A stretch of DNA of 64,000 nucleotides from Azospirillum sp. TSH58 (GCF_003119115.1 NZ_CP022367.1:571001-635000); one strand, 5' to 3'. Positions 33,127 to 42,038 are shown, counted from the stretch's first letter. A program made the numbers and translations. Notes: generated from the letters alone by a model not told the origin.

Positions 33127-34115
33127 CACGCGTCCTCCCCGGGACGGCGGACGAGGCCCAGCCGGGCGGCCAGCCACGGCCACACCCCGTCCGGGCGGTA
33201 GACGACGATCACCACCAGAGCCACCCCGTAGAACAGCTGCTTCAGGCCCGGCAGGTCGAAGCCGGTCACCTCGATCAGGAAGGTCAGCAGCTCGCCCAGC
33301 GGGGTCAGGATGAAGGCGCCGAGGATCGGCCCGATCAGCGTGCCGATGCCGCCGACGATGGCCGGCAGGATGATCTCGATGGAGCGGCCCATGGAGAAGA
33401 CCTGCTCGGGGAACAGGTTGTTGAAGTAGAAGGCCTGGAACACCCCGCCCAGCGCCGTCAGGGCGGAGGACACGGCGACCGCGGCGATGCGCGCGCGGAA
33501 CAGGTCGACGCCCACCGCCTCCGCCGCCTCCGGCTCCTCGCGAACGGCCAGCCACTGGTAGCCGAGGCGGCTGTGCAACAGCACCCGCGACAGGGCCAGC
33601 GCGGCCAGCACCAGCGCCAGAATCACGTAGTAGAACAGCTCCGGCGAGCCGCGCAGGTTCAGCAGGTCGTTGCCGGCGTCGCCCGCCACCGGGATGAAGA
33701 AGCCGCCCGAGCCGCCGAACCAGAGCAGATGGTCGAAGCCGATGCGCGCCACCTCGGCGAAGGCGATGGTCAGCAGCGCGAAATGCACGCCGCGCACCCC
33801 GAAGCGGAAGCCCAGGAAGCCGATGAAGCAGCCCGCCGCCGTCGCCGCCAGCATCGCCACCCACATCCCCGCCCAGGGGCCGATCCCGAAATGCACGAAC
33901 AGCGCCGCGCTGGCGTAGGCCCCCAACCCGACATAGAGCGCATGGCCCAGCGACAGCAGGCCGGAGAAGCCCATCATCACGTTCCACGCCTGCCCGACAT
34001 AGGCGAACCACAGCACGGTGGTCAGCACCGACAAAACGTAACGGTCGGCGAACATCGGCGCGGCGAGCAGCAGCGCGCCGCACAGCGCCAGAAGGACGAT
34101 CCCGCGCCCCGTCAC
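33126..34115 (-). CDS. livM: Branched-chain amino acid type ABC transporter permease LivM
   Basis: A 329-residue integral membrane permease with about nine hydrophobic segments. The family features VGQAWNVMMGFSGLLSLGHA near residue 40, REEPEAAEAVGVDLFRARI in the cytoplasmic loop and PAIVGGIGTLIGPILGAF are present. The start overlaps the livH stop (ATGA) and the stop overlaps the livG start, giving one tightly coupled livH-livM-livG unit. The family also transports ligands other than branched-chain amino acids. Confidence 0.92.
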   Translation of the reverse strand: MTGRGIVLLALCGALLLAAPMFADRYVLSVLTTVLWFAYVGQAWNVMMGFSGLLSLGHALYVGLGAYASAALFVHFGIGPWAGMWVAMLAATAAGCFIGFLGFRFGVRGVHFALLTIAFAEVARIGFDHLLWFGGSGGFFIPVAGDAGNDLLNLRGSPELFYYVILALVLAALALSRVLLHSRLGYQWLAVREEPEAAEAVGVDLFRARIAAVAVSSALTALGGVFQAFYFNNLFPEQVFSMGRSIEIILPAIVGGIGTLIGPILGAFILTPLGELLTFLIEVTGFDLPGLKQLFYGVALVVIVVYRPDGVWPWLAARLGLVRRPGEDA

Positions 34116-34981
34116 GACCGTTTCCCCAGCAGGCCCTGCGGGCGCAGCAGCAACACCACGATCAGCACACCATAGCTGAAGAGGGATTTGAGCGAGGGGT
34201 CCAGCAGGAAGCCGGCCATCGCCTCCGAAAAGCCGATCAGCATGCCGCCCAGCAAGGCGCCCGGCAGACTGCCCAGCCCGCCGACGATGACGATGATGAA
34301 GCTCAGCAGCGTGTATTCCGGCGCCAGTTGGGGACGGGAGTCGACCAGCAGCGTCATCAGCGCGCCGGCGATCCCCACCACCCCGGCGCCGATGCCGAAG
34401 GTCAGCGCGTAGAGCCCGTCGATGTTCAGCCCGACGACGCGGGCGCCCAGCGGGTTGTCGGCGCAGGCGCGGATGGCCTTGCCGGTGCGGCTGAAGCGGA
34501 AGAAGGCGAACAGCGCCACCGTCACCACGATCGCCCCGGCCCCGGCGCGCAGCCGCACCGCGTCGAGCAGCAGCGGCCCGATCTCCACCGTGTCGAAGCT
34601 GTAGGGCACCATGACGTTGCGCGAATCCGGCCCGAACAGCATCAGCATGGCGTTCAGGATGATCGTCGCGATGCCCAGCAGCAGGATGAACTGCATGTGC
34701 TCGGGCCGCTCCACGAAGCGGTTGACCAGCCCGCGCTGCAGCACCCAGCCGAAGGCGAACAGCACCGCCGCGACGACGGGCGCCGCCAGGATCGGGTCGA
34801 GCCCGAGCAGGCTCGCCAGCAGCACGGCGCCGTACATGCCGGCGACCATCATCTCGCCGTGCGCGAAGTTGACCACGCGCACGACGCCGAAGATGACCGA
34901 CAGGCCGAGCGCCGCCAGCCCGTAGACCAGTCCGGTCAGCAGGCCCGACGCGGCGATGTTCAGGTAATAGTCAAACGGCAT
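34112..34981 (-). CDS. livH: Branched-chain amino acid type ABC transporter permease LivH
   Basis: A 289-residue integral membrane permease starting MPFDYYLNIAASGLLTGLVY, with ALGLSVIFGVVRVVNFAHGE, ACADNPLGARVVGLNIDGLY and FIIVIVGGLGSLPGALLGG, all hallmarks of LivH. First gene of the livH-livM-livG unit; no binding-protein gene directly precedes it. The likely partner livK is 3 kb away on the same strand, separated by two unrelated genes. Confidence 0.92.
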   Translation of the reverse strand: MPFDYYLNIAASGLLTGLVYGLAALGLSVIFGVVRVVNFAHGEMMVAGMYGAVLLASLLGLDPILAAPVVAAVLFAFGWVLQRGLVNRFVERPEHMQFILLLGIATIILNAMLMLFGPDSRNVMVPYSFDTVEIGPLLLDAVRLRAGAGAIVVTVALFAFFRFSRTGKAIRACADNPLGARVVGLNIDGLYALTFGIGAGVVGIAGALMTLLVDSRPQLAPEYTLLSFIIVIVGGLGSLPGALLGGMLIGFSEAMAGFLLDPSLKSLFSYGVLIVVLLLRPQGLLGKRS

Positions 34982-34998
34982 GCGCGATCAGCCCTTGG

Positions 34999-35037
34999 CG
35001 GAGCCCCGGAACGGCCAACGGAGCCCCGGATGGCCAA
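34999..35037. repeat. Tandem duplication upstream of livH
   Basis: CGGAGCCCCGGAACGGCCAA (34999-35018) is followed at once by a 19-nt copy lacking one base and carrying one substitution (35019-35037). It lies between the livH start and the stop of the L,D-transpeptidase gene, where the livH promoter should be. No function is evident. Confidence 0.7.
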
Positions 35038-35099
35038 GCCTGAGCGGCGTAGCAGTCCTTCGTAGTCGTGGCAAGTTTCCTGTGCGGATCGGGCGGCGA

Positions 35100-36062
35100 T
35101 CAGCGGCGCTTCGCCTCCTCCAGCCGCGCGGTCAGGGCGTCGCCCAGGCAGGCCCGCGCGGCGGCGGCGACCGCCGGATCCTCCTCCATGCCGCGGCGGA
35201 CCCAGCAGCGGGCGGTGATGCGGTCGTCGAAGCGGCGTTCCTCCTGAAGCAACGCGTAGGCCGCGGCGTCGCGGCGCTCCGCCGGCAGGGCGGCGAGATG
35301 ACGCTGGTGCAGCCCGCGGGCCCGCCCGTCCAGCGCCGCCAGGTCCGGCTCCGTGCAGATCATCCGGCGCAGCGGTGCGCTAGCTGTCGCGCAGCGCGGA
35401 TCGGGCAGGATGGGAAGCGGCGGCGGCACGGCCTTGGCGGGCGGCACCGCCGCGGCAGCAACCGTGGCGGCAACCGCAATGGCGGGTTGCGCCGGCGGAA
35501 CGGCGGCCGGGCCGGAGACGACTCGGACGGGCGTCCCGACCGGAACCGCCTCGAACAGGGCGGCGATGTCGGCGGGCAGCATGCGGAAGCAGCCGCCGCT
35601 GGCCCGGCGGCCCACCGAGTCCGGCTCGTTGGTGCCATGGATGGCGATGGCCGTCCAGCCGAGGTCGAGCGCGAACTTGCCCAGCGGATTCGCCGGCCCC
35701 GGCGGCACCGACACCGGCAATGCCGGGTTTTCCCGGCGCTGGTTGGCGGTCGGGTGCCAGGTCGGGTTGCGCCGCTTGCGCAGGACCCGGCTGTCCCCCA
35801 GCGGAATCGCCACGCCGGGCCGCCCGATGGCGACCGGGAAGGAGCGCGGCGGACGGCCCTCCTCCAGCAGGTGAAGCCGGCGCTCCGTCAGGCTGATGAC
35901 GATTCGCGGCGGCGGCATGGACTCGGTGGCGACCCCGGTGGCGGCTCCGGTGGTGGTGGCCGTGTCCTGCGCGCGGAGGCCGTCGGGCGAAACGAGCGCG
36001 AGCGCAATCGCCAGGGTTGCGGTCGGAACGAGATGCCACAAGAATGTCGCGGTGCGCTGCAT
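35100..36062 (-). CDS. L,D-transpeptidase (YkuD) with C-terminal LprI-like domain
   Basis: A 320-residue exported protein: signal peptide (about 1-31), YkuD catalytic domain (about 50-185) with AIHGTNEPDSVGRRASGGCF holding the conserved His and the nucleophile Cys of HxxTN...SxGCxR, a Pro/Ala-rich linker, then about 85 residues with cysteine pattern DPRCATASAPLRRMICTEPD, typical of LprI/DUF1311 lysozyme-inhibitor-like domains. Such enzymes form 3-3 peptidoglycan crosslinks or attach proteins to the wall. The combination of crosslinking and lysozyme-inhibitor-like domains may protect the wall it modifies (inference). Divergent from the TPR gene at 36137. Confidence 0.87.
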   Translation of the reverse strand: MQRTATFLWHLVPTATLAIALALVSPDGLRAQDTATTTGAATGVATESMPPPRIVISLTERRLHLLEEGRPPRSFPVAIGRPGVAIPLGDSRVLRKRRNPTWHPTANQRRENPALPVSVPPGPANPLGKFALDLGWTAIAIHGTNEPDSVGRRASGGCFRMLPADIAALFEAVPVGTPVRVVSGPAAVPPAQPAIAVAATVAAAAVPPAKAVPPPLPILPDPRCATASAPLRRMICTEPDLAALDGRARGLHQRHLAALPAERRDAAAYALLQEERRFDDRITARCWVRRGMEEDPAVAAAARACLGDALTARLEEAKRR

Positions 36063-36136
36063 GGGAAAAGTTCAGCGCATCCGCCCTAAAAGCGCGTAAA
36101 CATGCCGTCAGGGACCAAGCAGCAGGAACGCCGACC

Positions 36137-37942
36137 ATGGACACCATCGAACAGACGCTGGCCGTTGCGACCGAACACCACCGCGCCGGCCGCACCACGG
36201 AGGCGGAAAGCCTGTACCGGGAGGTGCTGGCGGCGTCGCCCGGCCATCCGGACGCGCTCCATCTGCTTGGCGTCATCGGGCTGCAGAGCGGGCGGCCGGC
36301 GGAGGCCGTGGACCTGATCGGACGGGCGGTGGCCGGTGACCCGACCTCGCCCCTGCTGCACGCCAACCTGGGGCACGCCCTGCACGCCACCGGCCAGGCC
36401 CACGACGCGGCGCTGAGCTTCGCCCGCGCCCTGACCCTGCTGACCAACGAGGGCGAAGGCTGGGGCAACGTCAGCGCGCTGGCCGGGCTGATCCGCCGCT
36501 ACGACGACGAGACCCGCCGCGCCGCGGCCAGCGAGGTCGATGCGGGATACGCCATGGGCGACGTGATGCGGCGCCATTCGCTGCTGTTCCTGCTCGACGG
36601 CGACGTCGCCCATTACGAGGCGCTGACGAACGCCGTGCTGGAAGACCCGATGCGCTTCACCGTGCCGTCGATCCATTACGCCTTCTGGGGCATGGCGATG
36701 CAGCTCTTCCAGGGGGCGGCGCGGCACGGCGACACCGGCGCGTTCCAATCCGGGACTCTCACCGACTATTACCGCCTGATGGTGGACGAGACGGCGCTGC
36801 GCTACCACCTGCGCCGCCGCATGAAGCGGGCCACGCCGCGGGGCGAGGTCAAGCGGGTCGCCCTGATCACCAACCAGATGCTCGGCGCCGGCCACCAGCC
36901 CACGGCGGACGCCTTCGACTTCGCCCGCCGCCTGCAGGACGAGTTCGGGCGCGAGGTGGTCATCCTCAATCCGAACGCCATGGCGATCACCGGCGAGAAC
37001 GGTTTCGTCCCCGAATACTCCTACAACATCACCGAGGAGTATGACGGGGAGCAGGTCATCGCCGCCTTCGGCGCCCGGGTCCGTATGATGTCCTTCCCGC
37101 AGAAGCGCTTCGACGAGGAGAAGGTGAACGCCATCGTCGATTACCTGGACGGCTTCGACCCCGACGTCATCGTCGCCTTCGGCGGGTCCAACGTGGTGGC
37201 CGACCTGTTCTCCGGCGCCCGCCCGGTGATCTGCGTGCCGACCTCCTCCGGCCTGCCGCTGTCGATGGCCCGGCTGGTGCTGGGCTATGGCGAGGCCGAC
37301 ACCACCCAGGGCTGGCCGGCGGACATGGCGGAGCGTTTCCGGCCCTTCTCCTTCGGCTGGACCCTGCCGCCCACGGGGCCGGAGCGCCGCCGCGCCGATT
37401 TCGGCATTCCCGACGCCGGGCCGGACGGGGGACCGCTGTTCCTCGTGGTCGGCAACCGCCTGGACCAGGAGGCCGGGCCGGACTTCCTGGCGCTGGCCGA
37501 TTCGCTGCTCGACCGCCTGCCGGAGGCCCGGATCGCCGTCGCCGGCGGCGTGGAGTCGCTGCCGCAGCGGCTCGCCGCCCTGCGCAACGCCGGGCGCATC
37601 CACACGCTGGGCGATGTCGATGATGTGCGGGCGCTGCACCGCCTCGCCACCGCCTACCTGAACCCCCGCCGCCAGGGCGGCGGCGGCAGCGCGGCCTTCG
37701 CGCTGGCCGACGGGGTTCCGGTGGTGACCGTCGCGGCGGGCGACGTGGCGACCGTGGCCGGTCCGGCCTTCACCGTGGCCGACGACGCGGCCTTCCTGGA
37801 CCGCGCCGCCGCGTTGGCGAGCGATCCGGCCTTCCGCGACCGGCAGTCGGCCGAGGCCCGCGCCCGCTTCGCCGCGGCCGGCGACCGCCGCGCGTCGGTG
37901 GAAAAGCTGCTCGCCTACGCGCTCGAAGCCCAGACGGCGTAA
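36137..37942 (+). CDS. TPR protein fused to GT-B glycosyltransferase-like domain
   Basis: A 601-residue protein: N-terminal TPR block (about 1-110; HHRAGRTTEAESLYREVLA, PGHPDALHLLGVIGLQSG), a helical middle, and from about residue 238 a two-lobed Rossmann region (VKRVALITNQMLGAGHQPTA, DPDVIVAFGGSNVVADLF, LFLVVGNRLDQEAGPDF, ALHRLATAYLNPRRQGGG) that looks like a GT4-type transferase. The glycine-rich GGGGSAAFALADGVPVV matches the nucleotide-sugar end of such domains. Donor and acceptor are unknown. It shares its TPR start with the proteins at 18577 and 39394. ATG 36137 is chosen because the TPR homology begins there. Confidence 0.82.
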   Translation: MDTIEQTLAVATEHHRAGRTTEAESLYREVLAASPGHPDALHLLGVIGLQSGRPAEAVDLIGRAVAGDPTSPLLHANLGHALHATGQAHDAALSFARALTLLTNEGEGWGNVSALAGLIRRYDDETRRAAASEVDAGYAMGDVMRRHSLLFLLDGDVAHYEALTNAVLEDPMRFTVPSIHYAFWGMAMQLFQGAARHGDTGAFQSGTLTDYYRLMVDETALRYHLRRRMKRATPRGEVKRVALITNQMLGAGHQPTADAFDFARRLQDEFGREVVILNPNAMAITGENGFVPEYSYNITEEYDGEQVIAAFGARVRMMSFPQKRFDEEKVNAIVDYLDGFDPDVIVAFGGSNVVADLFSGARPVICVPTSSGLPLSMARLVLGYGEADTTQGWPADMAERFRPFSFGWTLPPTGPERRRADFGIPDAGPDGGPLFLVVGNRLDQEAGPDFLALADSLLDRLPEARIAVAGGVESLPQRLAALRNAGRIHTLGDVDDVRALHRLATAYLNPRRQGGGGSAAFALADGVPVVTVAAGDVATVAGPAFTVADDAAFLDRAAALASDPAFRDRQSAEARARFAAAGDRRASVEKLLAYALEAQTA

Positions 37943-37949
37943 AGGAAAA

Positions 37950-37987
37950 GGGAGGGGACGCGGCTCCTTGTGACCGCGTCCCCTCCC
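37950..37987 (-). terminator. Strong hairpin terminator between the TPR gene and livK
   Basis: A perfect 14-bp stem (GGGAGGGGACGCGG / CCGCGTCCCCTCCC) with a 10-nt loop is followed on the minus strand by TTTTCCTTT, so it should end livK transcription. On the plus strand there is no T-tract, but the hairpin could still protect the end of the convergent TPR transcript. Confidence 0.8.
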
Positions 37988-38004
37988 GTCCCGCACACTC
38001 CCGA

Positions 38005-39279
38005 TCAGGCGCGCTTGCCCCAGCCCGGCATCGGGAACACCGGGTCCATCTCCGCCGAGTCCTTGGGCAGGACGACCGTCGGGCGCAGGTTGCGGTTCTG
38101 CAGGCAGGCCGAGACGAGCTGGGTGTTCTGCCCCTTCTCGTCGAAGGTGATGGCCGGGCCGACCATCATCTTGTCCTTCAGGTTGGTCTGGCGCAGCGCC
38201 TCCAGCAGGGTGGCCGGCTCCGCGGTTCCGGCGCGCTTGAAGGCGTCGGCGGCGACCAGGATGGCTTCCAGCGTGAAGGCGACGTTGAAGGCGTAGCCCT
38301 CGAAGCGGTCGTTGGGATACTGCTTCTTGAAAGCCGCCTCGACGCGCTTGGTCAGCTCCGCCTTGGGGTCGTACCAGGGCAGGTTGGTGATGGCGTAGTC
38401 GGCGTACTTGCCCAGCACCTTGTAGAACTGCTCGTCATACAGGCCGGGCGAGCCGGGGGAGACGATGCCCTTGGGCTCCCACCGCTGCTTGACCATCTCG
38501 CGCACCAGCATGATGGCGTCGTTGGCGCGGGTGGTGACGATGGCGAGTTCGGCGCCCGTCGCCTTGGCCTTGGCCACCTCGACCGCGAGATCCTGGGCCT
38601 TGGGGTCGTAGGAGATGCTGTCGACGATGCCGAAGGGCATGTCCAGCTTCGGGAACAGGGCGTCCATCGCCTGCTTGTTCGCCATGCCGAAGGTGTCGTT
38701 GGCGTGCAGGAACACCGCCGTCTTCGGGGTGACGCCGCTGACCGCGAACAGGTCCTTCATCAGCGCCAGCCCGTTGGTGACGAGCATGGTGGAGGTCGGG
38801 AAGTTGCGGAAGACGGTCTTGTAGCCCTGCTCGGTCAGGCGGTCGGCGGCGGCGATGTTCATCACCAGCGGGACGCCGCGCTGCTCGCAGACCTGCGCCG
38901 CGGCGGCGGTCTGGCCGCTGTCGAAGGCGCCGACGATGACGTTGGCGCCGTCGTTGATCAGCTTCTCGGCGCGCGAGCGGGCGACGTCGACGTTCGATTC
39001 GGTGTCGGCGGAGAGGATCTCGACCTTGTAGCCGAGTTCGCCGAGGATGGCCGGCGCGATCTCGGCGCCGCGCTGGCAGGCCTGGCCTGCCTGGGCGAGC
39101 AGGCCGGAGCGGGGCAGCAGAACACCCACCTTCAGCGCGGCGCCCTGCGCGAAGGCCGGCGCCCGGCCGAAGGCGGCGAGCGCGCCGGCCGAGAGGGCGA
39201 CCGAGGCCGCGGCGGTGCCGAACTGACGGCGGGTGAGTCCTCCCATGGACCCATTCTTGCTGATGCGATGATCGTTCAT
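38005..39279 (-). CDS. livK: Branched-chain amino acid type ABC transporter substrate-binding protein (LivK)
   Basis: A 424-residue periplasmic binding protein with a twin-arginine-like signal (LTRRQFGTAAASVALSAGAL, cleavage after FAQ about residue 44). The mature part begins LKVGVLLPRSGLLAQAGQAC, a Peripla_BP_6 start, and has VIVGAFDSGQTAAAAQVCEQ and YDPKAQDLAVEVAKAKATGA. The fold binds amino acids, amides or aromatic acids; the ligand cannot be named. It likely serves LivHMG at 32401-34981, but two other genes separate them. Followed by a strong terminator. Confidence 0.88.
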   Translation of the reverse strand: MNDHRISKNGSMGGLTRRQFGTAAASVALSAGALAAFGRAPAFAQGAALKVGVLLPRSGLLAQAGQACQRGAEIAPAILGELGYKVEILSADTESNVDVARSRAEKLINDGANVIVGAFDSGQTAAAAQVCEQRGVPLVMNIAAADRLTEQGYKTVFRNFPTSTMLVTNGLALMKDLFAVSGVTPKTAVFLHANDTFGMANKQAMDALFPKLDMPFGIVDSISYDPKAQDLAVEVAKAKATGAELAIVTTRANDAIMLVREMVKQRWEPKGIVSPGSPGLYDEQFYKVLGKYADYAITNLPWYDPKAELTKRVEAAFKKQYPNDRFEGYAFNVAFTLEAILVAADAFKRAGTAEPATLLEALRQTNLKDKMMVGPAITFDEKGQNTQLVSACLQNRNLRPTVVLPKDSAEMDPVFPMPGWGKRA

Positions 39280-39393
39280 TATCGGGTGTTTCCCTGAGGC
39301 ATGGTCCCGGAGCGGATGATTTCCCCGCAATTGCCTTTGTGTCAAAGTGGAATCCACCGGAAGGCGACACACGGACGAGACGGACCCCACCGA

Positions 39394-40800
39394 ATGGCGA
39401 CCATCGAGGAGGCGCTGGGCATCGCGCTCGACCATCTGAAGGCCGGACGCGCGGCGGAGGCGGGGGACCTGTACGGGCGGATCCTGGACGCCGATCCCGA
39501 CAACCCGGAGGCCCTGCACCGGCTGGGCCTGCTCGCCGCGCTCGACGGCGACCGCGAGCGCGGCATGGCGATGATCGCCCGTTCGGTGGAACGGGACGGC
39601 GGGGACGCCGACGCGCACTTCAACCTGGGTGCCCTGCTCCATGTCGCCCTGCGGACCGAGGAGGCGATCGCCGCCTACCGCCGGGCCCTGGCGCTGCGCC
39701 CCGACTTTCCCGACGCCGAATACCACCTGAGCGAGGCCCTGCAGGCCATCGGCCGCATCGGCGAGGCGCTGGACGTGCTGGACGCGCTGCTGAACCGCCA
39801 CCCGCATTTCGTCCCCGGCTGGCGGCAGAAGGGCGACATCGAGGCCGATCTCGGCCGCCCCGGCGCCGCCGTGTCCTTCTACGAGATGGCGCTCGCCATC
39901 GACCCGCGGGACGAGGGATCGCGGGAGCGGCTGGCGGCGCAGGCCGCGGCCTACCGCGCCCGCCGGGCGATCCTCGACAGGGCCGGGCCGGGCGGGCGGC
40001 TGGACCTGCGCGACGTCACCGTCCTGGTCCCCTTCCGCGCCGACAGCGCCGACCGCAAACGCAACCTACGCTGGATCGCCTCCTTCATCCTCAAGCACGC
40101 CAACACCACGGTCCTGATCGGCGAGGACAAGGCGGGACCGAGCGACGTCGCCGACGCGCTGGGACCGGAGCTGGCCGCCCGCTGCCGGCACCTGCAGCTG
40201 ACCGGCAACGACACGCCCTTCACCCACAAGGCCCACCTGCTCAACCGCATGGTCGAGGCGGCGGACACCCCCATCGTCGCCCTGCACGACACCGACGTCG
40301 TGGTCGATCCCGTGCAATATGCCTTGGCCCGCGACGCGGTGCGCGGCGGGGCGGCCATGGCCTTTCCCTACAACGGGCTGTTCTTCTGGATTCTCGGGCG
40401 GGAGGTCCATCGCTTCGGCCACACGTTGTCGGCGGCTCCGCTGAACGCGGTCTGCCCGCGCTTCCCGCTGATGCACCGCAACTCGCCGGGCGGCGGCGCC
40501 TTCTTCGACCGGGCGGCGCTGCTGGCCGCCGGGGGCTACAACGAGCGCTTCGTCTCCTGGGGGTACGAGGACGACGAGATCGTCGAACGGCTGCGCCGTC
40601 TCGGCCTGCGGGTCGAGCGGGTTCCCGGGCCGCTCTACCATCTGGAGCACGCGCGGCCCGAGAACTCCACCGACCGGAATCCCTTCATCGACGCCAACAA
40701 GGCGGAGCTGGAGCGCATCCAGGCCATGGACGCCGACGCGCTGCGCGCCGAGATCGCCGCCGGGCGCCTGCGCCGCCCGCTGTTCTCCAGCGCCGGATAG
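39394..40800 (+). CDS. TPR protein fused to GT-A glycosyltransferase domain
   Basis: A 468-residue protein: TPR block (about 1-190; LDHLKAGRAAEAGDLYGRIL, NPEALHRLGLLAALDGD, ALRPDFPDAEYHLSEALQ), then a GT-A domain with DVTVLVPFRADSADRKRNLR, metal-binding DxD in LHDTDVVV (D299, D301) and GGYNERFVSWGYEDDEIVER, typical of galactosyl/N-acetylgalactosaminyl-transferase C-terminal regions. It is a likely inverting sugar transferase; acceptor unknown. ATG 39394 is where TPR homology begins. Divergent from livK. Confidence 0.85.
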   Translation: MATIEEALGIALDHLKAGRAAEAGDLYGRILDADPDNPEALHRLGLLAALDGDRERGMAMIARSVERDGGDADAHFNLGALLHVALRTEEAIAAYRRALALRPDFPDAEYHLSEALQAIGRIGEALDVLDALLNRHPHFVPGWRQKGDIEADLGRPGAAVSFYEMALAIDPRDEGSRERLAAQAAAYRARRAILDRAGPGGRLDLRDVTVLVPFRADSADRKRNLRWIASFILKHANTTVLIGEDKAGPSDVADALGPELAARCRHLQLTGNDTPFTHKAHLLNRMVEAADTPIVALHDTDVVVDPVQYALARDAVRGGAAMAFPYNGLFFWILGREVHRFGHTLSAAPLNAVCPRFPLMHRNSPGGGAFFDRAALLAAGGYNERFVSWGYEDDEIVERLRRLGLRVERVPGPLYHLEHARPENSTDRNPFIDANKAELERIQAMDADALRAEIAAGRLRRPLFSSAG

Positions 40801-40987
40801 GAGCAGCCGGCCAGCGGGCCGGGTTCATGGCGAACCGGCCGAACGCCGTCGTGACCATGCCCCGGACCCTTCTACATTAAAATACGCTAATGCGTTGAAA
40901 CCGGGCCGCTTCGCAAAGGAAATGGGGAGCAACCCCGCCCCGCCCGCTGTTTCGGTGTGGCTCCCTTCATCACGCCAGCGACCGATC

Positions 40988-41680
40988 ATGCCCCTGCGCT
41001 CCGCGCCCCCCCTCGCCGACAAGGACCCCTTCGACATCGACGAGGCGTTCCGGCGCCTGCGCCGGGCCGTGGCCGGACGCCCGAAGGCCGCCATGTTCGC
41101 GCTGCGCGACCGCGGCTACGGCAGCCCCTTCGAGCAGCTGGTCGGCAGCCTGATCTCGGCGCGGACGCGCGACGAGACGACCATCCTGGTGTGCGAGCGG
41201 CTGTTCGCGGTGGCGCGCACGCCGCAACAGATGGTCGCCCTGACGCCGGAGGAGCTGACCCGCCTGCTCGACGGCGCGACCTTTCCGGAGCCGAAGGCCC
41301 GCGACATCCGAGCGCTGTCCCGCCGCATCATCACGGAGCATGGCGGGGTGGTCCCCGACACGCCGGACCTCCTGATGGCCTTCCATGGAGTCGGTCCGAA
41401 GATCGCGGCGCTGACGCTGGCGGTCGGATTCGGCATTCCGGCGGTGGCGGTGGACGTGCATGTGCACCGCATCGTCAACCGCTGGGGCTTCGTCGCCGCC
41501 CCGACGCCGGAGCGCACCATGGTCGCGCTGATGGAGCTTCTGCCCCGCCACTACTGGGTGGAGATCAACGAGCGGCTGGTGCCCTTCGGCAAATGGATCT
41601 GCACCGGCGACCGCCCGCGCTGCTCGACCTGCGCCATGCTGTCCATGTGCCGGCAGGTGGGGGTGACGACCCACCGCTGA
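40988..41680 (+). CDS. nth: Endonuclease III-like DNA glycosylase/AP lyase
   Basis: A base-excision repair enzyme that removes oxidised pyrimidines. The 230-residue product has the helix-hairpin-helix FHGVGPKIAALTLAVGFGIP with the catalytic lysine, followed by the catalytic aspartate in VAVDVHVHRIVNRWG, and the C-terminal 4Fe-4S loop C-x6-C-x2-C-x5-C (CTGDRPRCSTCAMLSMC). ATG 40988 is preferred over the upstream TTG (40895) because the core starts soon after it. The family also contains specialised variants, so exact substrate range is uncertain. Confidence 0.88.
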   Translation: MPLRSAPPLADKDPFDIDEAFRRLRRAVAGRPKAAMFALRDRGYGSPFEQLVGSLISARTRDETTILVCERLFAVARTPQQMVALTPEELTRLLDGATFPEPKARDIRALSRRIITEHGGVVPDTPDLLMAFHGVGPKIAALTLAVGFGIPAVAVDVHVHRIVNRWGFVAAPTPERTMVALMELLPRHYWVEINERLVPFGKWICTGDRPRCSTCAMLSMCRQVGVTTHR

Positions 41681-41786
41681 AGCTCCGCGGCACCGGCTTT
41701 GATGCAGATCATCGCGCCGTTTTTCCGGAATCCGTCCTTCTGTCCGGCAACCGCCCCGCCCAAGGACGATCCAAGGAAGACCGCTG

Positions 41787-42029
41787 ATGATCCTGTACGC
41801 TCTGCGCTGCGCCTGCGGCCATGAATTCGAACAATGGTTCAGGAATATGGCCGATTACGACACCCGCAAGGCCGACGGCCTGCCCTGCCCGTCCTGCGGC
41901 GGGACCGAGGTGTCGAAGGCGATCATGGCGCCGCGCGTCGGCGCGTCGAAGCCGTCACCCGCGCCGATGCCCGCCTGCAACCCGTCCGGCTGCGGCAACG
42001 CCATGTGCCCGATGTCGCAAATGGCCTGA
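41787..42029 (+). CDS. Short DUF1178 / zinc-ribbon protein
   Basis: An 80-residue protein starting MILYALRCACGHEFEQWFRN, the DUF1178 N-terminus, with CxC and CPSCGG zinc-ribbon cysteines and a Cys-containing C-terminal tail (CNPSGCGNAMCPM). DUF1178 proteins are usually about 140 residues, so this is a shortened form. AAGGAAG precedes the ATG. Function unknown. Confidence 0.75.
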   Translation: MILYALRCACGHEFEQWFRNMADYDTRKADGLPCPSCGGTEVSKAIMAPRVGASKPSPAPMPACNPSGCGNAMCPMSQMA

Positions 42030-42038
42030 GGCGGCCGC

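Noticed and set aside
37950..37987. Member of the GC-rich palindromic element family
   Set aside because: The stem sequence (GGGAGGGGACGCGG) and its T-rich minus-strand tail fit a dedicated livK terminator better than the CCCTCCCC element family.
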